Source: Neobacillus sp. PS3-12 (lineage in GTDB: Bacteria > Bacillota > Bacilli > Bacillales > Cytobacillaceae). From it: a stretch of 64,000 nucleotides of DNA. Both the position numbers and the translations under genes were made by a program. The notes beneath the pieces are model-generated. The model was not told where the DNA came from and did no database searches. It saw only the letters and a list, made by a program, of their open reading frames with translations. Positions 38,625 through 49,158 of this stretch are shown piece after piece; position 1 is the first letter of the stretch; every line of letters begins with the position of its first letter. The stretch is taken from assembly GCF_030915385.1 (NCBI RefSeq), contig NZ_CP133268.1, forward strand, positions 2,409,430 to 2,473,429, in the 5' to 3' direction.

Positions 38625-39815
38625 TTATTGCTTCGGCACTTCAATCATAATTGCGTCTCCCTGGCCGCCGCCGCTGCAGATCGCCGCAATGCCAACACCG
38701 CCGCCGCGACGTTTTAGTTCATGCATCAACGTAATAATGATGCGGGCGCCGCTTGCACCGATTGGGTGCCCAAGCGCAATCGCTCCCCCATTTACATTTA
38801 GTTTTTCAGGATCAAGACCAGCAATCTTTGTGCTTGCTAAGGCAACTGCCGCAAAAGCCTCGTTGATTTCAAACAAATCAATTTCACCCAGAGTTTTACC
38901 CGTTTTTTTCAACAGTTCCTCAATTACAATTCCAGGCGTTTTCGGGAAATCCTTCGCTTCCGTAGCGATGGCTGCCGATCCAAGGATAACCGCCTCCGGT
39001 GTTCTTCCCTCTTTTAGTGCACGCTCTTCGCTCATCAACACTAACGCCGCCGCACCGTCATTCACCCCAGGAGCATTTCCTGCAGTAATGGTGCCATCAA
39101 AGTTAAACACCGGAGCTAGCTTGGAAAGCCGTTCAATTGAAGTGTCAGCACGGGGTGATTCGTCACGGTCAACAACGATTGGATCACCTTTTCGCTGCGG
39201 TACGCTAATTGGAAGAATTTCTTCTGCCAGCTTACCGTTTTCGATAGCAGCAACGGTAAGCTTGTGGCTTCTCAACGCCCACTCGTCCTGCTCTTGGCGG
39301 GTAATGCCCATTTCCTTAGCGGTTGCGTTTCCATATGTGCCCATATGAACACCGGTAAAGCTGCAGGTTAAACCATCATAAACCATTAAATCTTTCACAG
39401 ATGTGTCGCCCATTCTTAAGCCCCATCTGGCTTTTGGAAGTATGTAAGGTGCATTGCTCATCGACTCCATCCCGCCTGCAACGATAACCTCTTCGTCGCC
39501 GAGTCTTATCATTTGGTCTGCCATCGTGACACTGCGCATTCCCGATGCACATACCTTGTTGATGGTTTCTGTTTTCACTTCCCACGGAAGTCCAGCTTGA
39601 ACAGCTGCCTGGCGGGATGGAATCTGCCCTTGTCCCCCTTGCAAAACGCTACCAAGAATGACTTCTTGAACATGTTCTGATTCAACCTCAGCGCGTGATA
39701 AAGCTTCTTTGATCACCATTCCGCCTAATTGTGAAGCCGTAAAACTGCTTAATGCTCCCCCAAGTTTCCCAAAAGGTGTTCTAACTCCACTTAAAATGAC
39801 TGTTTTCATCATCAT
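38625..39815 (-). CDS. Acetyl-CoA acetyltransferase (thiolase)
   Basis: Cleaves or condenses acetoacetyl-CoA. 396 residues. The acyl-accepting cysteine is C89 in [12 protein letters not shown]. The catalytic His and second Cys are in [18 protein letters not shown] and [10 protein letters not shown] near the C-terminus. Three consecutive ATG codons start the gene; AGGAGAGGG best serves the second or third. A TetR-like operator lies about 100 bp upstream. Corresponds to MmgA-type thiolases. Confidence 0.94.
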   Translation of the reverse strand: MMMKTVILSGVRTPFGKLGGALSSFTASQLGGMVIKEALSRAEVESEHVQEVILGSVLQGGQGQIPSRQAAVQAGLPWEVKTETINKVCASGMRSVTMADQMIRLGDEEVIVAGGMESMSNAPYILPKARWGLRMGDTSVKDLMVYDGLTCSFTGVHMGTYGNATAKEMGITRQEQDEWALRSHKLTVAAIENGKLAEEILPISVPQRKGDPIVVDRDESPRADTSIERLSKLAPVFNFDGTITAGNAPGVNDGAAALVLMSEERALKEGRTPEAVILGSAAIATEAKDFPKTPGIVIEELLKKTGKTLGEIDLFEINEAFAAVALASTKIAGLDPEKLNVNGGAIALGHPIGASGARIIITLMHELKRRGGGVGIAAICSGGGQGDAIMIEVPKQ

Positions 39816-39913
39816 CCATCCCTCTCCTCTAGTTGTCCTTTTTGAATGTCATCGATGCTATTGTCTGGACTTACATTAAAAGTGCCCGAATATGGGCACC
39901 ATTACTTTGTTCA

Positions 39914-39931
39914 TGACTGAACGCTCACTCA
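39914..39931. promoter_or_regulatory. Candidate TetR operator upstream of thiolase
   Basis: TGACTGA-ACGC-TCACTCA, an inverted repeat with one asymmetric base. The minus-strand copy overlaps a TTGAGT -35-like hexamer. It matches the site in the fadF promoter. Confidence 0.6.
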
Positions 39932-39974
39932 AGCCCTGCTGAGAGCGTTTTCTCACTTTCTATATTTGCACAAA

Positions 39975-40032
39975 AAAAGCCGGAAGTCGATATTATAATA
40001 TTTACAATATTCAACACATTCCGACTCCAATT
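39975..40032 (-). terminator. Terminator of fadF
   Basis: Minus-strand stem AGTCGGAA/TTCCGGCT with an inner AT-rich hairpin, followed by seven T. Confidence 0.75.
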
Positions 40033-40066
40033 ATTATTTAGTTTTTTTATTTTACAAATTCCGACT

Positions 40067-42152
40067 TTAATCGCCGCAAACTGCTTTTTCAAGAAGCTCG
40101 GCGACATCATACGTCTTGACTTTATCTTCCACTTCTTTTGCTTTTGTTCCATCAGATAGCATCATTAAACAATAAGGACATCCAGAGCTAATGACGGTTG
40201 GATTTACAGCAAGAGCTTGCTCAGTGCGGGCTACATTGATGCGATGGCCTGTTTCTTCCTCCATCCACATTAAGCCGCCCCCTGCCCCGCAGCACATGCC
40301 TGTTTCACGGTTTCGTTCCATTTCCACAAGCTTGACCCCAGGAATGCTTTTTAAAATTTCCCTTGGCGGATCAAAGACTTCGTTATAACGGCCCAAGTAG
40401 CAGGAATCATGGAAGGTAATGGTCTCATTGACCTCGTATTTCGGTACGAGCCGCCCATCCTTCACAAGCTGGGCCAACAGCTCGGTGTGATGGTAGACTT
40501 CTGCTGTTAAGCCAAAGTCAGGATATTCATTTTTAAAAGTGTTATAGGCATGCGGGTCAATCGTCACAATCCTTTTGACCTCACTTTTTTCCATTTCCTC
40601 AATATTTTTTGTAGCTAGCTCTTGAAAAAGAAACTCATTGCCAAGCCTGCGAGGTGTGTCACCGGAATTTTTCTCCTTGTTGCCCAAAATGGCGAATTTC
40701 ACACCTGCCTCGTTTAACAGTTTGGCGAAGCTGATGGTGATTTTTTGGCTGCGGTTATCATAGGAACCCATCGAACCGACCCAAAAGAGGTATTCGAACT
40801 CTTCATCGGCCTTTTTGGCTTCTTTGACCGTTGGAATGTGGACGCCTTCTGCTGCTTCACGCCAATTTTCCCGTTCTTTCCGCTTAAGCCCCACGGGTTG
40901 CCTTGGCGCTCAATATTTTGAATGGCCCGCTGTGCATCGGAGTTTATTCTTCCTTCTGTTAAAACAAGATAGCGACGCAGGTCGATAATTTTTTCGACAT
41001 GTTCATTCATCACCGGACACTGGTCCTCACAATTGCGGCAGGTTGTACAGGCCCAAATTTCTTCTTCGGTAATGACTTCACCAATCAGGCTTGGATTATA
41101 GACAGCCGTTGCGGCCGCTTCTTGGGCCCCGCTTGCTGCGGCGGCAAGCGCTAACTTATTGCCTTTTGTATGGGCGAAGGCAAACGTTGGTACCCATGGC
41201 TGCTTTGACGTTACGGCAGCACCATGGTTCGTCAAGTGATCCCGCAGTTTAATCATCAGGTCCATCGGCGACAGCATTTTCCCTGTCCCAGTCGCTGGGC
41301 ACATATTCGTGCAGCGGCCGCATTCAACACAGGCATATAAATCGACAAGCTGCAACCTTGTAAAGTCTTCAATTTTTCCAACTCCAAACGATTCTTGGGT
41401 CTCATCTTCAAAATTGATGGCTTTTAGCTTGCCCGCTTTTCCAAACGGTTTAAGTAAACGTTGGCAGGACCGGCAATTAAGTGCGCATGCTTGGATTGCG
41501 GTACATAAACTAAAAAGGATAATAATAAGAGCAAATGCAGCCACCAGGCAATATAAAAGATAAAAATTGCCGCCGTCTTTCCAATCGCAGCATAGGATAT
41601 CAGGGATGCCACAGGTTCTGTCCATGTCGGGGTCTCCCCATGCCAAATGAGCCCCATGCCATTGCCAATCAACACAGAAACCATTAAGCCCCCAATAAAA
41701 ATCAATACAAGTCCCGATTTAAAGTTTCGTTTCAAGCGGACTAGCTTTTCAACATAACGGCGGTAAAACGCCAGGATGACCGCTGCTAAAATCAAGAGTG
41801 TAACGATTTCCTGGAAAAAGGTGAAGCCTGGATAAAGCGGTCCCAGCGGCAGATGTGTTCCAGGCTTGATTCCCTTCCAGATAAAATCAATCGCTCCAAA
41901 TTGAACAAGAATAAAGCCGTAAAAAAACATCACATGCATGATGCCGCTTTTTTTATCTTTCAAAAGCTTTTTCTGGCCGAAAACATTGATCCAAATCTTT
42001 TCGAGCCGTCTTTTTACATCGTTATCAAACTCCGTTTGCTTGCCCAGCTTAATGTATTCAATCCGCGTTTTTACAACATAAACAAATAGACTAATCCCGT
42101 AAGCAGTTACGGCTAAAAACGCAATTAAGTTAATCCATAACAATCCATTCAT
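40067..42152 (-). pseudogene. fadF: FadF-type Fe-S oxidoreductase, with two frameshifts
   Basis: Three overlapping frames join into one FadF/YwjF protein of about 695 residues. Residues 1-230 are membrane helices of the nitrate-reductase gamma type (NGLLWINLIAFLAVTAYGI). Two 4Fe-4S ferredoxin motifs follow (CVECGRCTNMCPATG, CTTCRNCEDQCPVMN), then CCG domains (FHDSCYLGRYN, GMCCGAGGG, SGCPYCLMM). Frame changes fall at 41443-41445 (one T lost from CGTTTGGAAAA, minus strand) and 40884-40887 (one base lost from GGCTTAAGCGG). Repaired joins read NRFGKAGKLKAINFED and NPWGLKRKERENW. It probably passes electrons from ETF to the quinone pool. The TTGACT-16-TATAAT promoter overlaps an operator. Confidence 0.88.
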
Positions 42153-42201
42153 TGCCTCGCCTCCTCTATTTTTTAAAATTTTCAGAATAGTATTCTTATC
42201 T

Positions 42202-42230
42202 CTATTATAAATTGTGTGAACTTTCAGTCA
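42202..42230 (-). promoter_or_regulatory. fadF promoter with overlapping TetR-type operator
   Basis: On the minus strand TTGACT and TATAAT are 16 bases apart. TGACTGA-AAGT-TCACACA (42213-42230) covers the -35 hexamer and most of the spacer, so a bound repressor would block polymerase. Confidence 0.75.
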
Positions 42231-42301
42231 AACATTTTGTGATAAATAGGACAAGCTGTTTCTGGTCATCCTAATCCATATGCTAGGAGGAGATGAGCAA
42301 A

Positions 42302-43495
42302 ATGAAGGTTTTATTGGGAATCATAATCATTATTCTAATATGGATTTTTTGCGATTTTCTTCTTGGCCGAAAAAAGCACATGAGGATCGCCAGAAAGGAA
42401 GAGTCTACATTTTTGTATGGAAGTTTGGACATTTTCCCACATGGCCCGGAATTAATGGCTGATTTTTTCAATGAGCTAAAGCAGGCCAAAGCCCATATCC
42501 ACGTGTTATTTTACATTGTGAAAAAAGACCAAATCAGCAAAGAATTCCTATCTATTTTAAAAAAGAAGGCCCAGGAAGGTGTTCAAGTCCGGCTTCTTCT
42601 CAGCCGGCTTGGGAGCCACAAGGTATCACGGGATACAATTTCAGCACTAAAGGAAGCGGGCGTCGAGTTTGCCTTCAGTAATCGGCTGCGGTTTCCCTTT
42701 CTGTTTTATTCCTCACAAGTACGCAATCATCGGAAAATCACAATCATCGATGGGACTATTGCCTATCTTGGCGGCTTTAATGTTGCCAAGGAATATGTTG
42801 ACCAGGACCCGAAACTAAGTCCTTGGCGAGACTATCATTTAAAAATAAGCGGCGAATCTGTGCCCTTTATTCAGCGGGTGTTTTTAAAGGATTGGAAGGA
42901 ATATGGAGGCGTTGATTTGCTAGGAGACGATGCCCTTTTTTCAAAAAATGCCCCAGGGGATTTTTTGCATCAACTTATTCCGACAGAAGCAGGACAGCTC
43001 GAGGAAATTTTTGTCGAACGAATTAAGGCGGCAAAGACATCGATTTTGATTGGTACACCCTATTTTATTCCCAGTAAAAGGGTGTTTGCTACACTCTTGG
43101 AGGCAATTCACCGCGGTGTTCGGCTCCGTGTCATTGTCCCTGCCAAATCGGATCATATTTTAGTCCAGGAGGCATCCTTCCCCTACTTGCGCCGTTTATT
43201 AATCGCAGGTGCTGAAGTTTTTGAATTTAAAAACGGATTTTATCATGCAAAAACATGTATTTTTGATGAAAAAATATGTGATATCGGCACAGCCAATTTT
43301 GATAAAAGAAGCATTTTTTTAAATAAAGAAATTAATTGCTATATTCATGATCCTAAGTATATTTCAAGGGTCGAGGATATTATTAATAAAGATTTGCTTG
43401 ATTCAAAGCCCTTGTTATTAGCGGACCTGACCAAACCAAACTTCTTCCGTTCATTTAAAGAGAGCATCGCTGGGGCAATATCGTTGTTTTTATAA
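42302..43495 (+). CDS. clsB: Cardiolipin synthase-like phospholipase D protein
   Basis: Joins phosphatidyl groups to make cardiolipin, or is a closely related PLD-fold enzyme. The start is set at ATG 42302 because the ATG at 42293 is only two bases from AGGAGG. An N-terminal membrane helix ([19 protein letters not shown]) is present. Two HKD motifs follow: [17 protein letters not shown] and [22 protein letters not shown]. About 397 residues. It corresponds to B. subtilis ywjE and diverges from fadF. Confidence 0.92.
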   Translation: MKVLLGIIIIILIWIFCDFLLGRKKHMRIARKEESTFLYGSLDIFPHGPELMADFFNELKQAKAHIHVLFYIVKKDQISKEFLSILKKKAQEGVQVRLLLSRLGSHKVSRDTISALKEAGVEFAFSNRLRFPFLFYSSQVRNHRKITIIDGTIAYLGGFNVAKEYVDQDPKLSPWRDYHLKISGESVPFIQRVFLKDWKEYGGVDLLGDDALFSKNAPGDFLHQLIPTEAGQLEEIFVERIKAAKTSILIGTPYFIPSKRVFATLLEAIHRGVRLRVIVPAKSDHILVQEASFPYLRRLLIAGAEVFEFKNGFYHAKTCIFDEKICDIGTANFDKRSIFLNKEINCYIHDPKYISRVEDIINKDLLDSKPLLLADLTKPNFFRSFKESIAGAISLFL

Positions 43496-43506
43496 GGGGG
43501 GGCTTT

Positions 43507-44463
43507 ATGAAAATTCGTTTTGGTTATGTTTCTCATGCGGTTAGTTTGTGGGATGCGAGCCCTGCTAAAACTGTGACCTTTACCCGCTATCAGCAGCTTG
43601 GTGCGGAAGAGCGAAAAGACAAGCTCTTGTTTGTCACAAAGGAAAATTTGAAGCATACGTTGCGAATGTTATATTACAATCTTGGCCATGAAATTGAGCT
43701 GTACCGCTTATCGAGTTCGATTGTACCGCTTGCCACTCACCCCGACATTCTCTGGGACTTTGTCACTCCGTTTCGCCAGGAATGGCTGGAAATTGGCGGC
43801 TTGGTGAAGAAGAAACGGCTGCGGGTTAGCTTTCATCCTAACCAGTTTACCCTGTTTACTTCTCCACAGAAAAAAATAACGAAAAATGCAGTTGTCGATA
43901 TGGAATATCACTATAAGATGCTTAAAGCAATGGGGATTGAAGCATCAAGTCTGATTAATATCCATATCGGAGGTGCATATGGTGATAAGGAAAAAACGAT
44001 CAAGCGGTTTTATGAAAACCTCAAGACGCTGCCTCTTGACATCAAAAAAGTGATGACGTTGGAGAATGATGATAAGACCTATAATGCCGAAGAGACACTT
44101 GCTGCATGTGAACGTGTTGGTGTGCCATTTGTGTTTGACTACCATCATCATATGGCCAATCCTTGTGCAGCACCGCTCGAGGACCTGCTGCCAAGAATGT
44201 TTGGAACCTGGGCGGGGCGGACGTTTCCTCCAAAGGTACATATTTCTTCGCCAAAAAATGAGAAAGAATTCCGTTCCCATGCTGACTTCGTCAGTGTGGA
44301 GTTTATGATGCCATTTTTGAAGCTCCTTCAAGAATATGGGCAAGACATCGATTTTATGATTGAAGCCAAAGCAAAAGACCAGGCGTTGTTAAAACTAGTC
44401 GATGATTTGAGCAAAGTGCGCGGGATCAAGCGGATCAGCGGCGGGGCGCTTGAGTTGAAATAG
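43507..44463 (+). CDS. uvsE: UV damage endonuclease
   Basis: A TIM-barrel endonuclease that nicks DNA 5' of UV photoproducts, giving repair independent of UvrABC. 318 residues. Family motifs: [52 protein letters not shown] and [13 protein letters not shown] with metal-binding residues. Ribosome site AAGGGGGG. It follows clsB with 11 bp between, as in B. subtilis (ywjD). A spore-former would use it on germination. Confidence 0.95.
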   Translation: MKIRFGYVSHAVSLWDASPAKTVTFTRYQQLGAEERKDKLLFVTKENLKHTLRMLYYNLGHEIELYRLSSSIVPLATHPDILWDFVTPFRQEWLEIGGLVKKKRLRVSFHPNQFTLFTSPQKKITKNAVVDMEYHYKMLKAMGIEASSLINIHIGGAYGDKEKTIKRFYENLKTLPLDIKKVMTLENDDKTYNAEETLAACERVGVPFVFDYHHHMANPCAAPLEDLLPRMFGTWAGRTFPPKVHISSPKNEKEFRSHADFVSVEFMMPFLKLLQEYGQDIDFMIEAKAKDQALLKLVDDLSKVRGIKRISGGALELK

Positions 44464-44476
44464 GTTCTGGGATTGG

Positions 44477-44556
44477 GACTTGCACGTTTTTAGCCGAGGG
44501 TTGCACGTGTTTGCCCCGAACTTGCACCTTTTTCGAGGAGCTTTGCACGTTTTGCC
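44477..44556. repeat. 21-bp phased TGCAC array, copy A3
   Basis: TGCAC words at 44481, 44502, 44523 and 44544, exactly 21 bp apart, in TTGCACGTTTTT-like contexts. Placed between the uvsE stop and the sspH terminator. Confidence 0.85.
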
Positions 44557-44564
44557 TTTTTTTG

Positions 44565-44600
44565 TAAAAAAAATAAAGAGCCTCATCATCAAGACTCTTC
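44565..44600 (-). terminator. Terminator of the sspH-like gene
   Basis: Minus-strand stem AAGAGTCT/AGGCTCTT followed by TATTTTTTTT, overlapping the stop codon. Confidence 0.75.
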
Positions 44601-44771
44601 AATCAGATTTAACACAGGGACATCTTTTTCTTCTTCAGGGTTTTTTCGGTAATAGATCCTTGCCATTTTTGTTGCTTCATCCACATGTTGAATGATCACG
44701 GGGTCTCCTTGGTAACTCACATGGATCATATCGGAAGAATCCACGATTTCTTTTGCACGTCCAACGTTCAT
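44589..44771 (-). CDS. sspH: H-type small acid-soluble spore protein
   Basis: A 60-residue forespore protein. The start is ATG 44771 (MNVGRAKEIVDSSDMIHVSYQGDPVIIQHV is the family's N-terminal pattern), preceded by AAGGAGTGG. It ends KDVPVLNLIEES. SspH proteins are made in the forespore under sigma-G and packed in the spore core; their role is not defined. Short, typical length, on the minus strand between uvsE and argS. Confidence 0.88.
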   Translation of the reverse strand: MNVGRAKEIVDSSDMIHVSYQGDPVIIQHVDEATKMARIYYRKNPEEEKDVPVLNLIEES

Positions 44772-44824
44772 TCGATACCCACTCCTTCTCAAATACCCAA
44801 TTTAATCTTTGCCAAAATAACCCG

Positions 44825-44853
44825 TAAAAATACCCCTTTTCAACGAAAAGGGG
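44825..44853 (-). terminator. Terminator of argS
   Basis: Minus-strand stem CCCCTTTTC/GAAAAGGGG followed by TATTTTT. Confidence 0.85.
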
Positions 44854-44862
44854 CTAGTCAAA

Positions 44863-46533
44863 CTACATTTTTTCTGGAGCAGAAACGCCAATTAATAATA
44901 AGGCATTTTTCATCGTGATTTGCACTGCTTTCACCAAGGCCAAACGGGCTTTTGTACGCTCAGGATTGTCGCTGTCGAGCACTTTCGCCGCATTGTAAAA
45001 GCTGTGGAAAGTTGAAGCCAATTCAAAAATATAGTTAGTGATGCGGTGCGGCACCCGTTTTAAGGCAGCCTCAGAAACTGCCTGAGGGAACTCACCTAAT
45101 TTTTTCAATAAATCAATTTCCTTTTCGGAGTCGATTCCAGAAAGATCAACACCTGCATCAACCGTCACGCCCTGCTCTTCGCTTTGGCGTAAAATACTGG
45201 AGATACGAGCATGAGCATATTGCGCATAATAGACTGGGTTTTCGTTTGATTCAGATACCGCTAAATCAAGGTCGAAGTCTAAATGGGTATCAGAGCTTCG
45301 CATTGCAAAGAAATAACGAGTAGCATCGAGGCCGACCTCATCGACGAGATCACGCATCGTAACAGCTTTTCCAGTCCGTTTACTCATCTTCATTTTCTCG
45401 CCGTTTTTATACAAATGAACAAGCTGGATGATTTCCACCTCAAGCGCATCCTTATCATAACCGAGCGCCTGAATCGCCGCACGCATTCTTGGAATATAGC
45501 CGTGATGGTCTGCACCCCAAATATTGATCAGCTTTTCAAAACCACGGTCAAGCTTATCTTTATGGTAGGCAATATCCGGTGTTAAGTAAGTGTAGGAACC
45601 GTCTTGTTTAATTAACACGCGGTCCTTGTCATCACCGAAATCGGTGGAACGAAGCCATGTTGCTCCATCTTGCTCGTAAATATAGCCGGTAGCTCGCAGT
45701 GCATCTAAGGCCTTGTCAATTTTGCCATTTTGATATAGAGAGGTTTCCGAGAACCAAACATCAAAGCCGACGCGGAAATCTTCCAAATCCCTTTTCAATT
45801 TAGCCATTTCTTCATCTAAACCGTACTGGCGGAAAAGTTCAAAACGTTCCTTCTCATCCATTTTGACGTACTTATCGCCAGATTCTGCTGCTAATCTTTT
45901 TCCGATTTCAATAATATCCGCACCATGATAGCCATCCTCCGGCATGTCTTTTTCCATGCCAAGTGCCTGGAAGTAACGGGCTTCCAATGATTTTGCCAGA
46001 TTGTTAATCTGATTGCCGGCATCGTTAATATAATATTCGCGGGAAACGTCGTAGCCTGCTTTTGCTAAAATATTGCAAAGGGAATCGCCAACAGCGGCAC
46101 CGCGGGCATGGCCAAGATGCAGGTCCCCAGTAGGGTTGGCGGACACGAATTCCACCTGAACCTTTTGACCGCCGCCGACAGTCGTTTCCCCGTACTTCTC
46201 ATCTGCCTTTAAAATAGTCGGGATGAGGTCCGTTAAATAGCTGTTGTTCATGTAAAAATTAATAAATCCCGGGCCAGCTAATTCAATTTTTTCAATCGAT
46301 GCTTTGGAACGATCAAAATGGGCGATTAGCTCCTCGGCAATCGCTCTTGGTGCCCGCTTGGCCACCCGTGCAAGCTGCATTGCCATATTTGTGGAATAGT
46401 CACCATGTGCTTTTTCCTTTGGAATTTCAAGAACCACATCGGGAATTTGCTCTTCAGCTGCAAGGCCTGCCTTTAAAACCGCAGCTTTGATTTCTTCCTT
46501 TAACTTCGTTTTTACCTGTTCAACTATGTTCAT
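44863..46533 (-). CDS. argS: Arginyl-tRNA synthetase
   Basis: Class I synthetase charging tRNA-Arg. 556 residues. The HIGH-type motif is in [15 protein letters not shown] and the KMSKS-type motif is [15 protein letters not shown]-terminal Add-1 domain and C-terminal DALR anticodon domain ([25 protein letters not shown]) are recognisable. The start codon overlaps the ywiB stop by one base (TAATG), so the two are coupled. No T-box leader is visible upstream of ywiB. Confidence 0.97.
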   Translation of the reverse strand: MNIVEQVKTKLKEEIKAAVLKAGLAAEEQIPDVVLEIPKEKAHGDYSTNMAMQLARVAKRAPRAIAEELIAHFDRSKASIEKIELAGPGFINFYMNNSYLTDLIPTILKADEKYGETTVGGGQKVQVEFVSANPTGDLHLGHARGAAVGDSLCNILAKAGYDVSREYYINDAGNQINNLAKSLEARYFQALGMEKDMPEDGYHGADIIEIGKRLAAESGDKYVKMDEKERFELFRQYGLDEEMAKLKRDLEDFRVGFDVWFSETSLYQNGKIDKALDALRATGYIYEQDGATWLRSTDFGDDKDRVLIKQDGSYTYLTPDIAYHKDKLDRGFEKLINIWGADHHGYIPRMRAAIQALGYDKDALEVEIIQLVHLYKNGEKMKMSKRTGKAVTMRDLVDEVGLDATRYFFAMRSSDTHLDFDLDLAVSESNENPVYYAQYAHARISSILRQSEEQGVTVDAGVDLSGIDSEKEIDLLKKLGEFPQAVSEAALKRVPHRITNYIFELASTFHSFYNAAKVLDSDNPERTKARLALVKAVQITMKNALLLIGVSAPEKM

Positions 46534-46946
46534 TATTCTTCCTCCTGAAAGGTTATCTCTAAATGGTATGTACCGACGCTGGGTGCTCCTTGCATCGAAA
46601 AATCATATCGTAAGTCGATCTTCCCTTTGTTATTGTCGTAGCAAAGGTCGATGTTTTTAGCAACTGTCGTGGTTTCAAATTTGCCGAACGGCACTTCATA
46701 ATTGCCGCTCATTCTTTGATTGAGCTTGAATGGCAGCTTCATTTTCACGGCACCAGATCGTAAAATGAGCGCTTCGTCTTCCGCTATTTTGAGAATCGTG
46801 TGAATGCTCCCCTGATCACTAATTTCATCGTACTGCAGGTAGGAGCTTTTGGCTTTTTGGATAAAATCACCTTGTGCCGTGCCCTCAATGATTTCTTCCT
46901 GACCGTCCTGAAAAATAGTTGTTTTTACGTTGATATTTACAGTCAT
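46533..46946 (-). CDS. ywiB: YwiB, DUF1934 beta-barrel protein
   Basis: A 137-residue protein of mainly beta strands ([57 protein letters not shown]). It matches the DUF1934 lipocalin-like family. It is always seen upstream of argS in Bacillus. Function unknown. The one-base overlap with argS indicates a shared message. Confidence 0.9.
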   Translation of the reverse strand: MTVNINVKTTIFQDGQEEIIEGTAQGDFIQKAKSSYLQYDEISDQGSIHTILKIAEDEALILRSGAVKMKLPFKLNQRMSGNYEVPFGKFETTTVAKNIDLCYDNNKGKIDLRYDFSMQGAPSVGTYHLEITFQEEE

Positions 46947-47004
46947 ATTGAAGGATGACTCCTTATAAGCATTTCTATTTATTATACCGTATTATACCAA
47001 AATT

Positions 47005-47038
47005 TCAAAAGAAGCCTGCCCTACTGCAGGACAGGCAC
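47005..47038 (-). terminator. Terminator of speB
   Basis: Minus-strand stem GCCTGTCC/GGGCAGGC followed by TTCTTTT. Confidence 0.75.
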
Positions 47039-47046
47039 CTAAAAGA

Positions 47047-47919
47047 TTATTTGACGAAACCAAGAATCATTTCGCGGATCATTTTGCTTGCTGTATTAAC
47101 CGTTTGCTCTGAATTGTCATAAATCGGTGCCACTTCAACAAGGTCGGCGCCGACTACTTTGACATCGGAGCGGGCAATTTCATGAATCGAGGCCAAGAGC
47201 TCTCTTGATGTAATTCCGCCGGCATCAACGGTACCAGTACCTGGTGCATGGGCCGGGTCCAAAACATCGATATCGATCGTGACATAAACAGAACGACCTG
47301 AAAGTGTTGGTAAAATTTCTTTCAATGGCTGGTGGACATCGAATTTAGAAATGTGCATGCCATTTTGCTTTGCCCATTCAAATTCCTCTTTCATGCCTGA
47401 ACGAATGCCAAACGAGTACACATTTTTCGGACCAATATGCTCAGCAATTTTACGAATCGGTGTTGAGTGGGATAGCGGCTCCCCTTCATATTCGGTGCGC
47501 AAATCGGTGTGGGCATCAAAATGGATAATGGCTAAATCAGGGTATTTTTTATAAACAGCTTTCATAACTGGCCAGGCAACTAGATGCTCTCCGCCCATAC
47601 CAAGTGGAAACTTGCCTGCTGCAAGAATTTGGTCAACAAATTCTTCAATCATATCAAGGCTGCGTTGGGCGTTTCCAAACGGCAGCGGAATATCTCCAGC
47701 ATCGAAATACTTTACCTCTTCCAGTTCACGGTCTAAATACGCACTATATTCTTCAAGTCCGGGAGAAACCTCGCGAATGCGGGTAGGACCAAACCGTGAT
47801 CCAGGACGATAACTGACTGTCCAGTCCATCGGCATTCCGTATAAAACAGCTTGAGCTTCCTCAAAATTTTGGTGGCTTTTCATAAACAAATTGCCTGCAT
47901 AGGCTTCATCAAAACGCAT
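47047..47919 (-). CDS. speB: Agmatinase
   Basis: Hydrolyses agmatine to putrescine and urea. 290 residues. Manganese-binding ureohydrolase motifs: GMGGEHLVAWP, IHFDAHTDLRTEY, and SVYVTIDIDVLDPAHAPGTGT. Ribosome site GAGAGGAAG. It sits directly downstream of speE, so the two enzymes make spermidine from agmatine in order. Confidence 0.96.
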   Translation of the reverse strand: MRFDEAYAGNLFMKSHQNFEEAQAVLYGMPMDWTVSYRPGSRFGPTRIREVSPGLEEYSAYLDRELEEVKYFDAGDIPLPFGNAQRSLDMIEEFVDQILAAGKFPLGMGGEHLVAWPVMKAVYKKYPDLAIIHFDAHTDLRTEYEGEPLSHSTPIRKIAEHIGPKNVYSFGIRSGMKEEFEWAKQNGMHISKFDVHQPLKEILPTLSGRSVYVTIDIDVLDPAHAPGTGTVDAGGITSRELLASIHEIARSDVKVVGADLVEVAPIYDNSEQTVNTASKMIREMILGFVK

Positions 47920-47940
47920 AATCTTTTCTTCCTCTCTTTC

Positions 47941-47986
47941 GGGGGTCTGACCCCCATTGCTCTAACATAGCGGGGGCCTGACCCCT
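47941..47986. repeat. Pair of GGGGGTCTGACCCCC palindromes between speE and speB
   Basis: GGGGGTCTGACCCCC at 47941-47955 and GGGGGCCTGACCCCT at 47972-47986, 31 bp apart. The two can also pair with each other. The sequence directly follows the speE stop. I recall this type of palindrome from other Bacillaceae genomes. Confidence 0.65.
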
Positions 47987-47987
47987 C

Positions 47988-48815
47988 CTATTTCAATAAA
48001 TCTCCCACAAACTTCGGCAGCACAAAAGCTGCTTTGTGAAGCTCTTTTGTGTAGTATTTTGTTTCAATTCCATGGAAGCGGTCTTCAGATACCGCTAATG
48101 GATCATATTTTTTTGAACCAATGGTGAATGCCCATAAGCCGCTCGGGTAGGTTGGAATATTCGCCACATAAAGCCTTGTTATTGGAAAAATCTCACGAAC
48201 GTCACGTTGAACATTACGAATTAAATCCGCTTTAAACCAAGGATTGTCCGATTGAGCAACAAACAGGCCGTCCTCTTTTAAAGCTTTTGAAATTCCGGCA
48301 TAGAAGCCTTTTGTAAAAAGATTAACTGCCGGGCCGACTGGTTCAGTGGAATCAACCATAATGACATCATATTCATTCTCGCTATTGGCAATATGCAGGA
48401 ACCCGTCATCTACTCTTACATCCACCCGCGGGTCGTCCAATTTGCCAGCAATTTCAGGAAGGAACTTTTTCGAATACTCGATCACTTTACCATCAATATC
48501 GACAAGGGTTGCTTTTTTTACACTGGGGTGCTTGAGCACTTCACGAATGACTCCGCCATCGCCGCCGCCGACAACCAGGATGTTTTCCGGTTTTGGATGG
48601 GTAAACAATGGCACATGGGCGACCATTTCATGGTAAACAAATTCATCCTTTACCGATGTCATGACCATGTCATCTAGCAAAAGCATATTGCCCCATTCTT
48701 CTGTTTCGATCATGTCAAGCTTTTGAAATTCGGTTTGTTCTGTATGTAAGGTCTGATTCACTTTCATGGTAATTCCGAAATTTTTCGTTTGGTATTCTGT
48801 AAACCAAATTCCCAT
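47988..48815 (-). CDS. speE: Spermidine synthase
   Basis: Transfers aminopropyl from decarboxylated SAM to putrescine. The start is ATG 48815 ([19 protein letters not shown]); AAAGGATG precedes it, and the ATG codons upstream lack a site. Motifs: [43 protein letters not shown] and [11 protein letters not shown]. About 275 residues. Confidence 0.96.
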   Translation of the reverse strand: MGIWFTEYQTKNFGITMKVNQTLHTEQTEFQKLDMIETEEWGNMLLLDDMVMTSVKDEFVYHEMVAHVPLFTHPKPENILVVGGGDGGVIREVLKHPSVKKATLVDIDGKVIEYSKKFLPEIAGKLDDPRVDVRVDDGFLHIANSENEYDVIMVDSTEPVGPAVNLFTKGFYAGISKALKEDGLFVAQSDNPWFKADLIRNVQRDVREIFPITRLYVANIPTYPSGLWAFTIGSKKYDPLAVSEDRFHGIETKYYTKELHKAAFVLPKFVGDLLK

Positions 48816-48860
48816 TTCGTTCATCCTTTCATCCATTTAATCCTCTGAACTTTGAGAACA

Positions 48861-48999
48861 GTCTAGCTCCAGCTCCCAGCGACTAGTGTACTTCGCCCAC
48901 CTCCCTACGATAAGTCAACATCGAATCGCTTACGCTCTTCGTGTTTCCTTTATCTCAGTCGGTTGGCTCCAGTCCATACGTCGCTTAACGGTCGCTTCC
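48861..48999. repeat. Decayed GTCTAGCTCCAG-type intergenic element
   Basis: Begins GTCTAGCTCCAGCTCCCAGC and later repeats GGTTGGCTCCAGTCC and GGTCGCTTCC. The ends and GC bias resemble a dispersed Bacillaceae element, diverged by mutation. It lies between divergent speE and pbpG. No ORF. Confidence 0.4.
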
Positions 49000-49158
49000 A
49001 CTTTAGGATTTACAAACACGAACAAAAGTATAGAGGAATCTAGCAAAATTTCAAGAAAAATTTTCTTTTTTATCCACAAATGTTTAAAAAGGACTCTTCT
49101 TTTTCATACTAATACTATTGCAATTTTTTATAGAGAAAATAATTAGGGGGTGATAGCT

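Noticed and set aside
38689..39348. Plus-strand frame of 219 codons opposite the thiolase gene
   Set aside because: Antisense shadow with skewed composition; the thiolase motifs are on the minus strand.
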